Source: Hydrangea macrophylla
Lineage: Eukaryota > Streptophyta > Magnoliopsida > Cornales > Hydrangeaceae
Reading direction: 5' to 3'
Assembly (NCBI GenBank): GCA_033977485.1
Contig: CM066987.1
Coordinates: 73,001,588 to 73,065,587 of the forward strand
Length of the DNA stretch: 64,000 nt
How positions within the stretch are numbered: the first letter of the stretch is position 1; every line of letters starts with the position of its first letter. The notes beneath the pieces were generated by a model, which was not told the origin of the DNA, did not search any database, and worked only from the letters and a program-made list of their open reading frames with translations. Positions 44,119 to 54,484 of the stretch are shown piece after piece. Position numbers and translations under genes: made by a program.

Positions 44119-44412
44119 TTAAGGCGGTTTGCTTTGGTCCTCATGTTTTGATACGCGTGACCTTGTCCTAATGTAACTGTTGTATTTTGGTTGTTTTGTG
44201 AGTTTTGTTAGTTTGCTTTGTGCTTTTGGTTGTTAGGATTGGTGAATCTCTGGGTCTTTGGCTTTTATTTTCTCCCTATCCTATGTTGCATTGCCTGGAT
44301 GCATTTTCTTTTTTGTGCTGATTGTATATCCTGGGGAATGCCCCTTGTACTTTTGTACAGTGCCGTTTGGCTTCTTTTTCGTTAAATTAACCCTTTTTCC
44401 GAAAAAAAAAAA
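43651..44412 (+). mobile_element. L1-h, 5'-truncated LINE in A3
   Basis: zf-RVT part, full 3' UTR and poly-A (44,401-44,412). Around 120 bp of A3 (between LVPL and EKNEREK) are missing at the insertion point, with a two-base cc overlap at the 5' join. Its 3' UTR is the best guide to L1-0. Confidence 0.87.
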
Positions 44413-46010
44413 GAGTGAAAAAATTGAGAGAGAAAAAAAGCAAGAAGATTCGGCTAGAGAAATAAAAATAGAGAGAAAAATAAATTTCTATGCAAAAGCG
44501 AGTGAAATCAAAAGAGCAATGTTTCTAAATCAGCCAATGATTGTACTATTGTACCAGGAGGCAGTTTTGAACACTAACGAGATTGAGCTCATTTTGCCTA
44601 GTTCTGTTATTTCTCTTTTGCAGGAATTTGGTGACGTCATGCCCGAAGAGATTCCACACGGTTTGCCACCTACTCGAGGGATCGAACACCAAATTGACTT
44701 CGTACCTGCCGCTTCCATTCCAAGCCAACCTGCCTATCGTGCTAATCCTGAGGAGACAAAGAGTTGCAAAGGCAAGTAAGTGAATTGATGGAAAAGGGGT
44801 ACGTGAGAGAAAGCATGAGCCCGTGTGCCGTTCTGGTGATTTTAGTTCCTAAGAAGGATGGGACGTGGAGGATGTGTGTTGATTGTCGAGCCATCAATAA
44901 CATCACGATAAAGTATCAACACCCTATCCCTCGCTTGGATGATATGTTAGATGAACTGCATGGTGCTTGTTTATTTTCTAAGATTGATCTAAAAAGTGGT
45001 TATCATCAAATAAGAATGAAAGAAGGAGATGAATGGAAAACTGCTTTTAAAACAAAACATGGTTTATATTAGTGGTTAGTGATGCCATTTGGATTAACTA
45101 ATGCACCAAGTACATTCATACGATTAATGAACCATGTTTTGCGTACTTTATAGGCAGATTTATTGTTGTCTATTTTGATGATATACTCATTTATAGAAAA
45201 AACTTTGATGACCATGTTTTACACTTGAAATCAGTTTTGGAAGTTTTGAGAAAGGAAAAGTTATTTGCTAACTTTAAGAAGTGCACTTTTTGCACCGATA
45301 AGCTTGTGTTGGTTTTGTTGTGTGTGCACAAGGAATACAAGAGGATGAAGAAAAGATTCGTGCTATCCAAAAATGGCCAAGCCCATCTAGTGTAAGTAAT
45401 GTGCGAAGTTTTCATGGACTTGATAGTTTTTACAGAAGGTTCATGAAAGACTTAGTAGTATAGCTGCACCAATAACCAAAGTCATCAAGAAAAATGTTGG
45501 GTTCAAATGGGGGGAAGAGCAAGAGAAGGCATTTCAATTACTCAAGGAAAAATTAACTCATGCACCTTTACTTGCTTTACCTAACTTTACAAAAACTTTT
45601 GAAATTGAATGTGATGCTTCAGGATTAGGTATTGGCGCCGTGTTTATGCAAGAAGGAAGACCAATTGCATATTTTAGTGAGAAGTTAAGTGGGGCTGCCT
45701 TAAACTATCCCACTTTATGACAAAGAGATGTACGCATTGGTTCGAGCTTTGGAGACATGGCAGCATTACTTGTGGCCAAAAGAGTTCGTGATTCACACCG
45801 ATCATGAGTCTTTAAAGAACCTTAAAGTCCAGCACAAGCTGAACAAGAGACATGCATGATGGGTTGAATTCATTGAGACGTTTCCATACATCATTCGTTA
45901 TAAACAAGGTAAGGAGAACATCGTTGCCGATGCACTTTCTCGAAGGTACATTCTAATCTCCACTCTTGATGCTAAGATTCTTGGTTTTGAGCATATTAAA
46001 GAATTGTATC
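44413..46010 (+). pseudogene. A3 reverse transcriptase and RNase H, heavily damaged
   Basis: Begins in the Lys/Glu linker (EKIEREKKQE), then [39 protein letters not shown], the YFDD region around 45,165-45,182, RNase H with IECDASGLG and DALSRR. Lesions include a frameshift near 44,760, TAG at 45,070 (Glu of YGLYEW), losses near 45,150, 45,310 and 45,450, an extra base near 45,715 and TGA at 45,858. Confidence 0.9.
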
Positions 46011-46685
46011 CTTTAGACCTAGATTTTAGTGAAGAGTTTGAATCTTGTGAAAAAATTGCCCATAATAAATTCTATAGGCATGAGGGGTTTTTATTTCGAG
46101 AAAATAAATTGTGCATTCCAAATTGTTCTGTGAGAGAGTTGCTTGTGAGAGAGTCACATGGGGGAGGGTTAATGGGACATTTTGGGGTAGTTAAAACATT
46201 AGCCGTTTTGCAAGAACACTTCTATTGGCCACGCATGAAACAAGATGTTGAGAGGATTTGTGGTAGATGTGTCACATGTAGGCGAGCGAAATCTAGAGTA
46301 CAACCCCATGGCTTATACACACCTCTTCCAATTCCTAGTGAACCATGGATTGATATTTTCAATGGATTTTGTGTTAGGTTTACCTAGGACTAAACATGGT
46401 CGAGACTCAATTTTTGTTGTTGTGGATAGATTTTCCAAGATGGCACATTTTATTCCATGTCACAAAACTGATGATGCTTCACATGTTGGTGATTTGTTCT
46501 TTAAGGAGATTGTGAGATTACATGGTATGCCTAGAAGCATTGTTTCAGATAGAGATGTTAAGTTCTTGAGTTACTTTTGGAAGACCTTTGTGGTGTAAGT
46601 TGAGGACTAAGTTATTATTTTCTACTACTTGTCATCCACAAACTGATGGTCAAACCGAAGTAGTAAATAGGAATTTATCTACTTT
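46004..46685 (+). pseudogene. A3 integrase, interrupted by L1-i
   Basis: H-H-C-C module and the catalytic core through [14 protein letters not shown]. Frameshifts near 46,360 (IDIFNGF) and 46,590. The frame is cut by L1-i; a 45-bp continuation is at 47,022-47,072 ([13 protein letters not shown]). Confidence 0.88.
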
Positions 46686-47021
46686 TTTCGGAAAAATGGT
46701 AAATAGATTCCAAAAAAAGGATGTACAAAAGTACAAGGGGCATACCCCAGGATATACAAAAAAGGAGCAGGGCACAGAAAAGGGAAAATGTAGCAAAAAA
46801 GCTACCAAACAAGGGAATTAAACCCTAAACAGCCATAAACAAATCAATACAAAGCACAGGCCACCATCAAAAGAATTGCAAAAACAAAGGCATCAAAGCC
46901 AATTACAAAGAATGGTATTAAGATTACTACGATGCTTCCAGTTAACCCTTATGAGAGCATGGATTTGAGAAATTAAGCTCTTGAGGGTAATCTCTTTAGG
47001 ACAAAAAGAATTCCAAAAAAG
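46686..47021 (-). mobile_element. L1-i, 3'-end LINE fragment in A3
   Basis: Minus strand, ~336 bp: last ~30 ORF2 codons (LIRVNWKHRSNL..CNWL) and a 3' UTR close to that of L1-b. Short TSD ctacttt at 46,679-46,685 and 47,022-47,028. Confidence 0.88.
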
Positions 47022-47072
47022 CTACTTTGTTAAGGGCTATTATTAAAAAGAACATCAAAACATGGGAAGAAT
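47022..47072 (+). pseudogene. A3 integrase, last island
   Basis: [15 protein letters not shown] continuing from 46,685, ending at the exact terminus of a minus-strand family-A LTR. Confidence 0.85.
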
Positions 47073-47668
47073 GTGATACGAACTCCGCCAATAATGTGAC
47101 GAAACCCGTAACACGATTAATGTCTCGGACCGTTCTACTGTCAGATTCAATGGAAACCGCGACCCAACACCTATAACAGATGCGAACCTTGGTATAAAGG
47201 ACGAAGACGCCACAATCAAGGATGGAAAACTCGATTGATAAGTCCAGGTATGAACGCCACAGAGTAAATCTGATAAGTTCGAATAGTTCTTCAAAGAACC
47301 AAAGAGAAAACTCTCACAATATTATTAATGATCAAAACTGAATATTACAAACCCTAAAACTGTTTAAATAGTTGAGGCTTAAAGTTGGGCCCTTTTAAGC
47401 CTACGAAATATTATGGTCCAATATAATTCACCCCAAAACTAAAATAAAAGGAAACTAATGAATATAAAAAATCCCTTAGTTGGCATGCAAGCCTATAATT
47501 TATTCTAGAGCTTGAATCATGGACACCCAGCCTTGTGGATCACTAGTATCCTCCTTTGGGCCACTCAGATTAGTTTCAACCCAAATTTGTTGAACCAACC
47601 CATTGAGATTGTCCTTGAACCGCTTTGCTCGCGCCCTTGTAACCGGACCAATTGGTACGTGGTTCGGA
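47073..47668 (-). mobile_element. Family-A LTR (A5), minus strand, truncated at right
   Basis: Starts on the plus strand at TGATACGAAC, the exact LTR end, and runs to about 47,668 (gtggttcggatc), missing only the first ~35-40 bp of the LTR. Closest to the A1 LTR (shares the NLSGPKEDT tail, stop at 47,500). No PBS or internal DNA is next to it, so it may be a solo LTR whose right end was lost at the join with Tat-C. Confidence 0.87.
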
Positions 47669-47959
47669 TCCGCCTTTTTCGCCATACGAACTCCAAATTG
47701 AGGTTGTGATATACCGTTGGAAAGGTAATGGAGTCTATTTTACATAACAAATAATTCGGGGATAGGTCACTTTGAAAAGTTTTGCGGTATTTGCGATAAA
47801 TGCCGATTTGATCGCCTTTTTCGCCTTCGGAAATTCACGATAAACTCGTTTTATATCCAAATATTATGTGCGATATATCGTTGGAAAGCTATTGACCTCT
47901 AGTATCCATGAAAAATATTTGAAAATTGTTATGGTACTCCGGTTCTAAAGTCAAATTTT

Positions 47960-48180
47960 GGTCAAACTAGTCAAACCTGGGATTCTCAGGAAGTTCTGGA
48001 AATCTTTGGGAGCCCCCAAGAGCTGACGTTTTCGCTCGATTTTCTTTTAAAACTCATTTTAATACTTTCCACATGATCTAGAATGATCTCGGAAAATTTG
48101 GATGATTTCGGTCAAACTTGTTCAATCTTGGTCAAACCTTGGTCAAACCTGGTCAAACCTTGGTCAAACTGGTCAACGGG
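47960..48180. repeat. GGTCAAAC short repeat cluster
   Basis: At least eight occurrences of gtcaaa, densest at 48,120-48,175 where ttggtcaaacc units of 10-12 bases are nearly head to tail. No coding content. Confidence 0.85.
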
Positions 48181-49199
48181 GACTTTCTGGGAACTTCCGG
48201 GTCTTTCGGGGGTCTCTGGGAGTTGACGATTTCATCTGATTTTGCTTAAAAACTCATTTTCTTACTTTTCTTATGACATAGCATATTTCCAGAACTTTTG
48301 GTCCAAATATGGGAGTTTTCGGGCTTTCAGGGGCATGGTCATTCTGAGCATTTTGAGAAATAGAACCAACTTCCAGGAGTCCTTTTGAGTCTTTTTTGAT
48401 CATTGTGAACCACCAAGCTATGGGTCTCCTAAATCTGATAGCCGAAAAAATGGGGTGTCTACAGTTTGCCCCTCTTTGGCATGAACTTGCGAGGCAACGC
48501 ATGTCGCAAGCGAGTGCCAAAGCTTTGAAGAGACAGGACTTTTTGGAGGCTATAGATTTAGGATAAAAGAGCGTTGCAAAAGATGCAATGATGGTGAGGC
48601 TAGTGCTGGTCGCGCTCTGCGTGAGCTGCCTACGTATCCCAAGGAGAATCAGACCAGGACGTAGTTTGGGGCACAAAGGAGTACACAACAATTAGGCGGA
48701 TGCTATGCTATATAAGTGATATGTCATGCATGGATGTGATGTGAATCGCTTCCTTAGTCCTATCATACTTAACATTCTGATCTTAGTATGAACTAGTGTT
48801 TTAGGGTGTGTGCCACTCCGAGTGGAGTTATGCCGCGCTAATGTCTCCGACTGTGGTGCAGTGGCTGACTCAGATAAAGATACAATGATTTGGAAGACTC
48901 TGGGTCTCGGGGCGAACTTCTTAAATTACAGGAAGTGTGCTTCGCAAACAAGTGAAATAGATTAGATACGCATTTTTTAGAAGACGACAGCTAAAGGAAG
49001 GTGACCGAGGGATCTTGCGATAAATGATAGGTAAGGAAGATATGGATAGATGAGAAAGCTTATGATAATCAGGAGATACGGAGTCGTGGAAGGACGGTGC
49101 TTCGTTTTCAAAATCTAGATGCGGGCGATGTTCTGATTGTTCCTGATGGCCGATTTTTGGGAGTCGGTTCCTCTTTTGTTACTTTCTGCTGGGGGTAGT

Positions 49200-49700
49200 G
49201 GGAACTAGTATCTTTCCGTATCTGTCCTCGAGGGATGACGTAGGGTTCTCGGAGAATCTCTCTTTTCTTGATCGGGAACCAGGACCCATCTCTGAATCTC
49301 TCACGGTTGATCAAATCTTTCAGCGCTCAATCTAAGAGGGCTGGTCAGGGCCTCCGGGAGCTAGTATCTTTCTGTTTCTGTCCTCAGGGGATGATGTAGG
49401 GTTCTCAGAGAATCTCTTTTTTCTTGATCGGGAACCAGGACCCATCTCTGAATCTCTCACGATTGATCAAACTTTCGGCGCTCAATCCAAGAGGGCCGGT
49501 CGGGGCCTCCGGGAGTTGGTATCTTTCTGTTTCTATCCTTAAGGGATGATGTAGGGTTCTCGGAGAAAATTTTTTTCCTGCTTCTTTGGTGTACCAACCA
49601 AAAACCAGGATTCGTTCCTGAAACTCTCGTGTTTGATCAAAATTTGTGACGGTCGTCCTGAAACAACCGATTCGGATCTTGGGGAGTTGATTTTTCTCAG
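49200..49700. repeat. Tandem repeat, period about 156 bp, three copies plus a diverged one
   Basis: The word gtatctttc recurs at 49,208, 49,364 and 49,519, each followed by a t-rich stretch, gatgatgtagggttctc, a Leu-like ctcttttttcttgatcggg and gaaccaggacccatctctg. A fourth, weaker unit begins near 49,680. Confidence 0.9.
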
Positions 49701-50050
49701 TTTCTGCCTACTGGAGTTAGCCCTGACAACTTTTGGACTGCTGGGGGTCAAACCTCATAAATCTTGACCAAAATGGGCAACCGGGGCTGATCGAGGCTAG
49801 AAATGGGCCGAAACAGGTCAAAATGGAGTAAAACGGAGCAAAATAGAGCAAAGCGGGGCCCACAGGGAGCAGTGTCGAGGCGGTACTGGGCCACTACCAC
49901 GGTGACAGTTGGGCAGTGCCGCGGCGGCTTTGGGTGGCCGGACTCCATTTGTGTATATCTCGGGTTTTTGAGCTTTTCAAGCTCATTCTTGGCCATTTTG
50001 GGGTGTTTTTGGAGCCAAAATCCGTCAAAACGCAGCTTGTGCACGCTCAA

Positions 50051-50149
50051 GTGAGTAATCTTACCCGTGGTTGGAATTTTAATTGGTGTTTTGGTTTCCT
50101 CTAATTTTCAAGAAGAAAGTTTAGTTTTTTACTTCCATTTTCTTTGTAG
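50051..50149 (+). other. Candidate 5' UTR intron of the antisense PMD gene
   Basis: AA/GTGAGT donor at 50,051 and TTTTCTTTGTAG/A acceptor ending at 50,149, four bases before ATG. It implies transcription starting inside the Tat-C 3' LTR region and running toward pol, opposite to the element. Confidence 0.5.
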
Positions 50150-50153
50150 ATCC

Positions 50154-52311
50154 ATGGCTTCGTCTAAGAAGGCCAAGGAACGAATGAAAGCCGAGAGCCA
50201 AACCCCGGACTTGATTTTACGGGACCCCCAACATCATCTTTCAGCCGCGGCTCTAGCGAGCCTGGTATGTGAAACTTTCGACAGTTTAGGACTATTTCCA
50301 TGCATTGTGCTAGTTTTGTGAGCCGTTGTGTGGACCTAGAGATCGTTAGAAGTTCGATTTGTGCTCAAATGTTGATTTTGTGAAATTGGACCTTGGGTCA
50401 TGAATAGTGATTTTGTGCATCATTTTGTTGTCTTTGATATATGCAGGTACCGAAAGTGACATTGAAGGGCCACGGTAGCCTTGCTCACGCTTTGATGTGG
50501 TACACTCAACTCTCGCCTGCCGCCAAGAGAATGGTAGACGATGCCGGGTTTAGAGACTTTGTCCGCCTGGTTTCAAAGAGTAGCAATGATCTGGCGCATT
50601 TTTACGCTCTGGCTGAGAGATGGTGGGACACCACCAATACTTTTTACCTGCCATTTGGTGAGATGACCATGATGCCTTTTGATTTCTCTATGATTACCGG
50701 CTTGAGGGTTGGCGTGAAACGCCTGATTTTAGACTACTTCTATGAGATTGATCCTAAGGTTGTCGAGATGTTGATTGGGGTTGTTCCCCCTAATCTGCAG
50801 AGGCACTGGTTTCCTTGTGGCTAGCTTTACCTGGCCTACGGCAGATGGAATCATAACCTGAATAATTCTCAGCTTTTGAGGGTGTTTCTTCTGTATGTCC
50901 TTGGTTGCTCGATCTTTGCGACACGGAATGACCGGGTGAGCTTGAGGCTTCTTTCTTCCCTGGCGACCATTGGTGAGATCCCCTCTTACGACCGGGGCGG
51001 TGCTGCCCTAGCCCACCTTTACAAGCATATGGGTGAAGTTTCCCGGGGCGATGTCAAATCGACAGGGGGATTTTGGCGAGCTTGGGAGGTATGTACTGCA
51101 TCTTTTTTTTATCTCCTGGATTTTTGATTTCTGTACTCTTTCTAATTTTCTCTTTTGCCTGTGCAGCTTTGGAACTTTGAATACCTGAAGATGTTAGCTC
51201 CTTCACCTGCTGATGAATCCGGTGAAGAAGAGGATGGCATGGCTCTTGTGCCTTTGTTCCCACGAGGCTTGAGATGGCAGAGGGATGTTGTCGGGGTAAA
51301 GAGCGGGGCCCACCAGATTGTTCTGCTCAAAAACTTCTTATCTGGGCTGACGGCTGCTAGTGTTGATTGGACACCTTGGGAGCACATTGCCTATGCTACC
51401 CTAGAGGAGATACAGGCGGTCAAACCTCTTTCCTCTTGCTGACTTCTGATGGAAAGTACTGAGAGCAGGCAATGGTTCCTCGGCGAGCGAGTGTCCCGGC
51501 AGGTGGTTGGCAGTTCGAGGTATCGCATCCCTCATGATCCTCCTGTGATGGATGATGATGACCTTTCTAGTGATGCTTTGTTGGCGGCCTTAGCTGGTAC
51601 TGATGTTTAGTACCACTTTCTCTCTGAGACCGACTATGAGACTTACCGTGGCCGCTTTCTGATGCCCAACTTCCCACTCCTGGAGGTGAGTTTCTTTTAC
51701 ATTTTTGTCTCTATCCGTTGCCTATGTTTTTTACTCATCTTTTCCTAACTTGTTTTGTGCCTACAGCTTTGCGAGATGCACAGGAGACAGGTTCCCCCAG
51801 TTTCCGATCCTATCCCTCCTTGGGATTGGACCGTTAAAGTTTTGGGTACAGATGGCTCCCCCCAGGTTATGGAGCTGCCACGAGTCATATATGGGTATCC
51901 TACCCAGCCAGCAGGCGTCCTCAACGTCCCTTGGAGTTATGCTGAGGAGGGCCACGCCTTGGCGGCTAGCTTACGGTCTTTGGTTCTCACGCGAGACCAT
52001 CGAGTATGTTTCTAATTTTGCTCTCCTTAAGGTTATGAGGTTCTAATCCTGATTTTGCCCTCGACAGATGGATGGTATGCGGCAGTTTGCCACCAATCAG
52101 ATGGCGTCCTTGGTAGGTTTCTGACTCGACTTTGTTTTTGTACTTTTTGTTATTTCCCTACTGATTGCTTTCATTTTATTTGTGTGTGCAGTACCGTGGG
52201 GGTAGCGCTGGCTCATCGAGGACTAGACCGAGGTGCAGAGGTGGTAGGAGGAGGCCATCGCCGACGTACACTCCGGGTGGTCCGACAGAGGATGAAGAAG
52301 AGGAGGACTGA
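50154..52311 (+). pseudogene. Plant mobile domain (PMD) gene antisense to Tat-C, 6 coding exons
   Basis: Exons by GT-AG sites and frame: 50,150-50,261 (ATG 50,154), 50,447-51,088, 51,167-51,685, 51,767-52,003, 52,068-52,112, 52,192-52,311; all internal joins are phase 0, total 556 codons. A further intron 50,051-50,149 would lie in the 5' UTR. The PMD is seen in FYLPFGEMTMMPFDFSMITG, VFLLYVLGCSIFA and DRGGAALAHLYKHM followed by LWNFEYL; the C-terminus is Gly/Arg-rich then acidic (DEEEED). In-frame stops at 50,822 (TAG), 51,440 (TGA) and 51,608 (TAG) make it a pseudogene unless read through. PMD proteins occur in host silencing factors and in transposons; the role in Tat elements is unknown. 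I cannot tell whether it is transcribed. Confidence 0.85.
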
Positions 52312-52684
52312 GGCCTCCTAAGCGGGGATTTTGTTTTATCTCCATTTCATGTTTTCGATTGGGTTATACTAGTGAATTCGGACAATGTTTAAGACAATGT
52401 GTAGGATGATGCGTAGGATGATGTGTAACCCTCGACAGAGTATTATGACATTTTGCCTTTTGAGCCAGATAGTTTCTGGTTTGAAGGCACAGTTATGTGC
52501 TTGCTTTTATTTGGTGATTATGTGACGATATACATATCTGTGCACTTGGGATTCTGTGATTGTTGATGTTACTACGATGAACAACCTTGTGATAGTGAGT
52601 CTATTTGCCTTACAGGTGGGATAGTCCGTGAAATGGGAAGGTGCTACCGAAATTTTAAATTTTGCTAGAGCCGCGATAGAAAAT
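52312..52684 (+). other. Spacer between the two antisense ORFs
   Basis: No ORF or known motif. Short gaggatgatg-type repeats at 52,400-52,430 and an acceptor-like TTGCCTTACAG/G at 52,605-52,615. The frame of the next ORF is open back to a TAG at 52,622. Confidence 0.6.
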
Positions 52685-53692
52685 ATGGCTTTGTATGATC
52701 CCGCTCAACTCACAGCTTGGCTGAATATGACAGATGGTGTGGAACGGATCAACCTTTTTAGCTACGGCTTGACCGAGCTGTTCTCTCTTCGCCAGATGGC
52801 TTTGAATGCTGAGTTCATGCGTTCTGCTATTGTCCACTGGGACCCGGTGAACCATGTCTTCAATTTCAATGGCCTGGAGATATGCCCCCTGTTTGAGGAG
52901 TTCTGTGCTATCCTTGGCTACGATTCTGATCATGACCTGATTCTCCCTTCTGCTGATACCCCCAGTCCTACGCGAGGCTTGGCTGAATATCTGAATTGTT
53001 CCATTACTATTTCCAGTCGGCTGATTCATGGTGAGGTTCTTGATATTACTTCCATCATAGCCCGGTATGCTTGTCCTGGGAGTCCTAGCGTATATGATGC
53101 CACCCGCGGGACCGCTCTGATATTGTGCATGACTTCACACTTTCTATTCTCGAGTGCTTCTATTGACTTAGTGCACGTGTGCCTTGGGCTGAAACTTAAC
53201 AGGAATCCCATGGCCATGGTTCTGGTTAAAACCCTGAATGGTTTGGATCGCGCTTCCAATCAAGGAACGCTTCTACTTCCTGGTGCGCCTTTGGTGTTAC
53301 AGGCTTGGCTCTACGAGCGCCTCCAGTTATGGACAGGTAATGTGCCGCCAGTTTATTTTTGCAGAGCCGTGCTTCATCCTAATTATACTTCTACCGATTG
53401 GGTGGGCATGATGGGTGCTTTATCTGAGGCTGACATTTGCTGGATCGTGAGGCGTTGGGGCCTTTATGCTGTGACCACTAGTCTCAGGGATTTCCAAAGA
53501 GTGTGGCTGATGGGTCTGAGAGAAACCTCCTTCTATCATCCTCGCCGATTGGCCAGACAGTACGGGCAGTTCAAGAGGTTCCCCGAGGGTTTACTGAGAG
53601 GGTCATTGCCTCCAGAGTCAGAGCCACCACTATTGCTGCTTTCATCAAGGGCTGGGCCGGTCGAGCAAGAGCTTAATTCTAGAGACCTTTGA
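52685..53692 (+). CDS. DUF7745-like protein antisense to Tat-C (335 aa)
   Basis: An uninterrupted frame; first in-frame ATG at 52,685 (MALYDPAQL), though the frame is open from 52,625. Landmarks VFNFNGLEICPLFEEFCAILGY, LAEYLNCS, HFLFSSASIDLVH and GAPLVLQAWLYERLQLW match my recollection of the DUF7745 family, common in plant repeats and related in layout to PMD proteins (a conserved ICP-x-FEEF box). No stops in 1.0 kb, unlike the adjacent PMD gene. Function unknown. An upstream exon is possible. Opposite orientation to pol. Confidence 0.72.
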   Translation: MALYDPAQLTAWLNMTDGVERINLFSYGLTELFSLRQMALNAEFMRSAIVHWDPVNHVFNFNGLEICPLFEEFCAILGYDSDHDLILPSADTPSPTRGLAEYLNCSITISSRLIHGEVLDITSIIARYACPGSPSVYDATRGTALILCMTSHFLFSSASIDLVHVCLGLKLNRNPMAMVLVKTLNGLDRASNQGTLLLPGAPLVLQAWLYERLQLWTGNVPPVYFCRAVLHPNYTSTDWVGMMGALSEADICWIVRRWGLYAVTTSLRDFQRVWLMGLRETSFYHPRRLARQYGQFKRFPEGLLRGSLPPESEPPLLLLSSRAGPVEQELNSRDL

Positions 53693-54484
53693 AGAAATAA
53701 AAAAAACTAGGCTTGACTAATTCTGCTTCTTTCCTCCAAGTGTCTTTGATATTCGTGATTGCTTTCCGAAAGAACTTTTCGTGTTTTCATTTATCTCTGC
53801 TTATGTAATATTCGTAGTTTGTTTATCGGTGAACCTTGGTTACTTGGAGAACCTTGTTTTATGCATTTGGTTTTCTGAAAACATTTGTAGTATGATTTTG
53901 ATCAGATGTTTGCTTTTGGTACTTATTTGAGCACGCTAGGACGACTAGAGGCAAACGAGGCGGGTGGCCGAAGTTTGCCCCTAGTATGGAGGGTGATTTC
54001 TGGGTTACGGTAAGGACCACGACTTTATTTTTCTCACACGCTCATAATTTTGCCTAGGCACCAGTTAGGTGACTAGCGAGCTCTTTTCTCTCTTTTGTTA
54101 TTGCTCACCTTGGATTTAACTCTAACTTTTGCCTAGGCGTCGTTTCAGATTTTCAACCTAGCGAGCCATCCTTCTTTTCTTTTTTGAAATTCGAAAGTCT
54201 GCCTACGTACCCCCGAACGGGGATCAGGTCCAACGTAGTTCAGGCCAAAGCTTGAAAGAAATTGGGCTATCTTTGTGGGTGGAGCGACCGAACCGATGTG
54301 GTTGCCTACGTATCCCCGAGTGGGAATCAAGTCGAGCGTAGTTCGGGCCAAAGTTTGAAAGAAATTGCGCTATTTTGTGGGTGGAGCGACCGAACCGATG
54401 TGGTTGCCTACGTATCCCCGAGTGGGAATCAGGTCAAGCGTAGTTCGGGCCAAAGTTTTGAAAGAAAATGGTTTTGGGGAATGG
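53693..54484. repeat. Spacer with a 102-bp tandem repeat (54,200-54,470)
   Basis: No gene. Three units with period 102-103 at 54,200, 54,303 and 54,405, each tgcctacgta then cccc...gggaatca(g)gtc...cgtagttc, then gggccaaag...gaaagaaat and ggtggagcgaccgaaccga. Each unit can fold through CTACG/CGTAG arms. It separates the end of integrase from the antisense ORFs. Confidence 0.85.

Larger units (their letters stand above)
40290..47072 (+). mobile_element. Gypsy A3, decayed family-A internal region with LINE insertions
   Basis: Pieces at 40,290-40,720 (Gag, knuckle), 42,566-43,000 (protease), 43,593-43,651, 44,413-46,685 (RT, RNase H, integrase) and 47,022-47,072 follow the order of A1/A2 without LTRs of the same orientation. 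Four LINE fragments interrupt it. Stops and small indels are frequent, marking it as the oldest family-A copy. Both borders are irregular. Confidence 0.88.
47669..50050 (-). other. Putative Tat-C 3' LTR and flanking repeat-rich DNA
   Basis: No supported ORF in 2.4 kb. It holds a GGTCAAAC-rich patch (47,960-48,180), the words gggtgtctacagtttgcccc near 48,453 typical of Tat-type LTR borders in my recall, a hairpin-type motif at 48,632-48,676 and 156-bp tandem repeats at about 49,200-49,700. I could not match it to the visible 772 bp of the right LTR, which fits if the LTRs are several kb long and this copy lacks its terminal part. Confidence 0.5.

Noticed and set aside
47669..50050. Small ORFs such as 48,254-48,691 and 49,748-50,050
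   Set aside because: No recognisable domains, cross tandem repeats, and lie in presumed LTR DNA.
52628..52684. Start of the DUF7745-like ORF at 52,628
   Set aside because: The codon there is GTG; the first ATG is at 52,685 unless an upstream exon exists.
54200..54470. CRISPR-like array
   Set aside because: Units of 102 bp are contiguous without distinct spacers, and the context is a plant retrotransposon.
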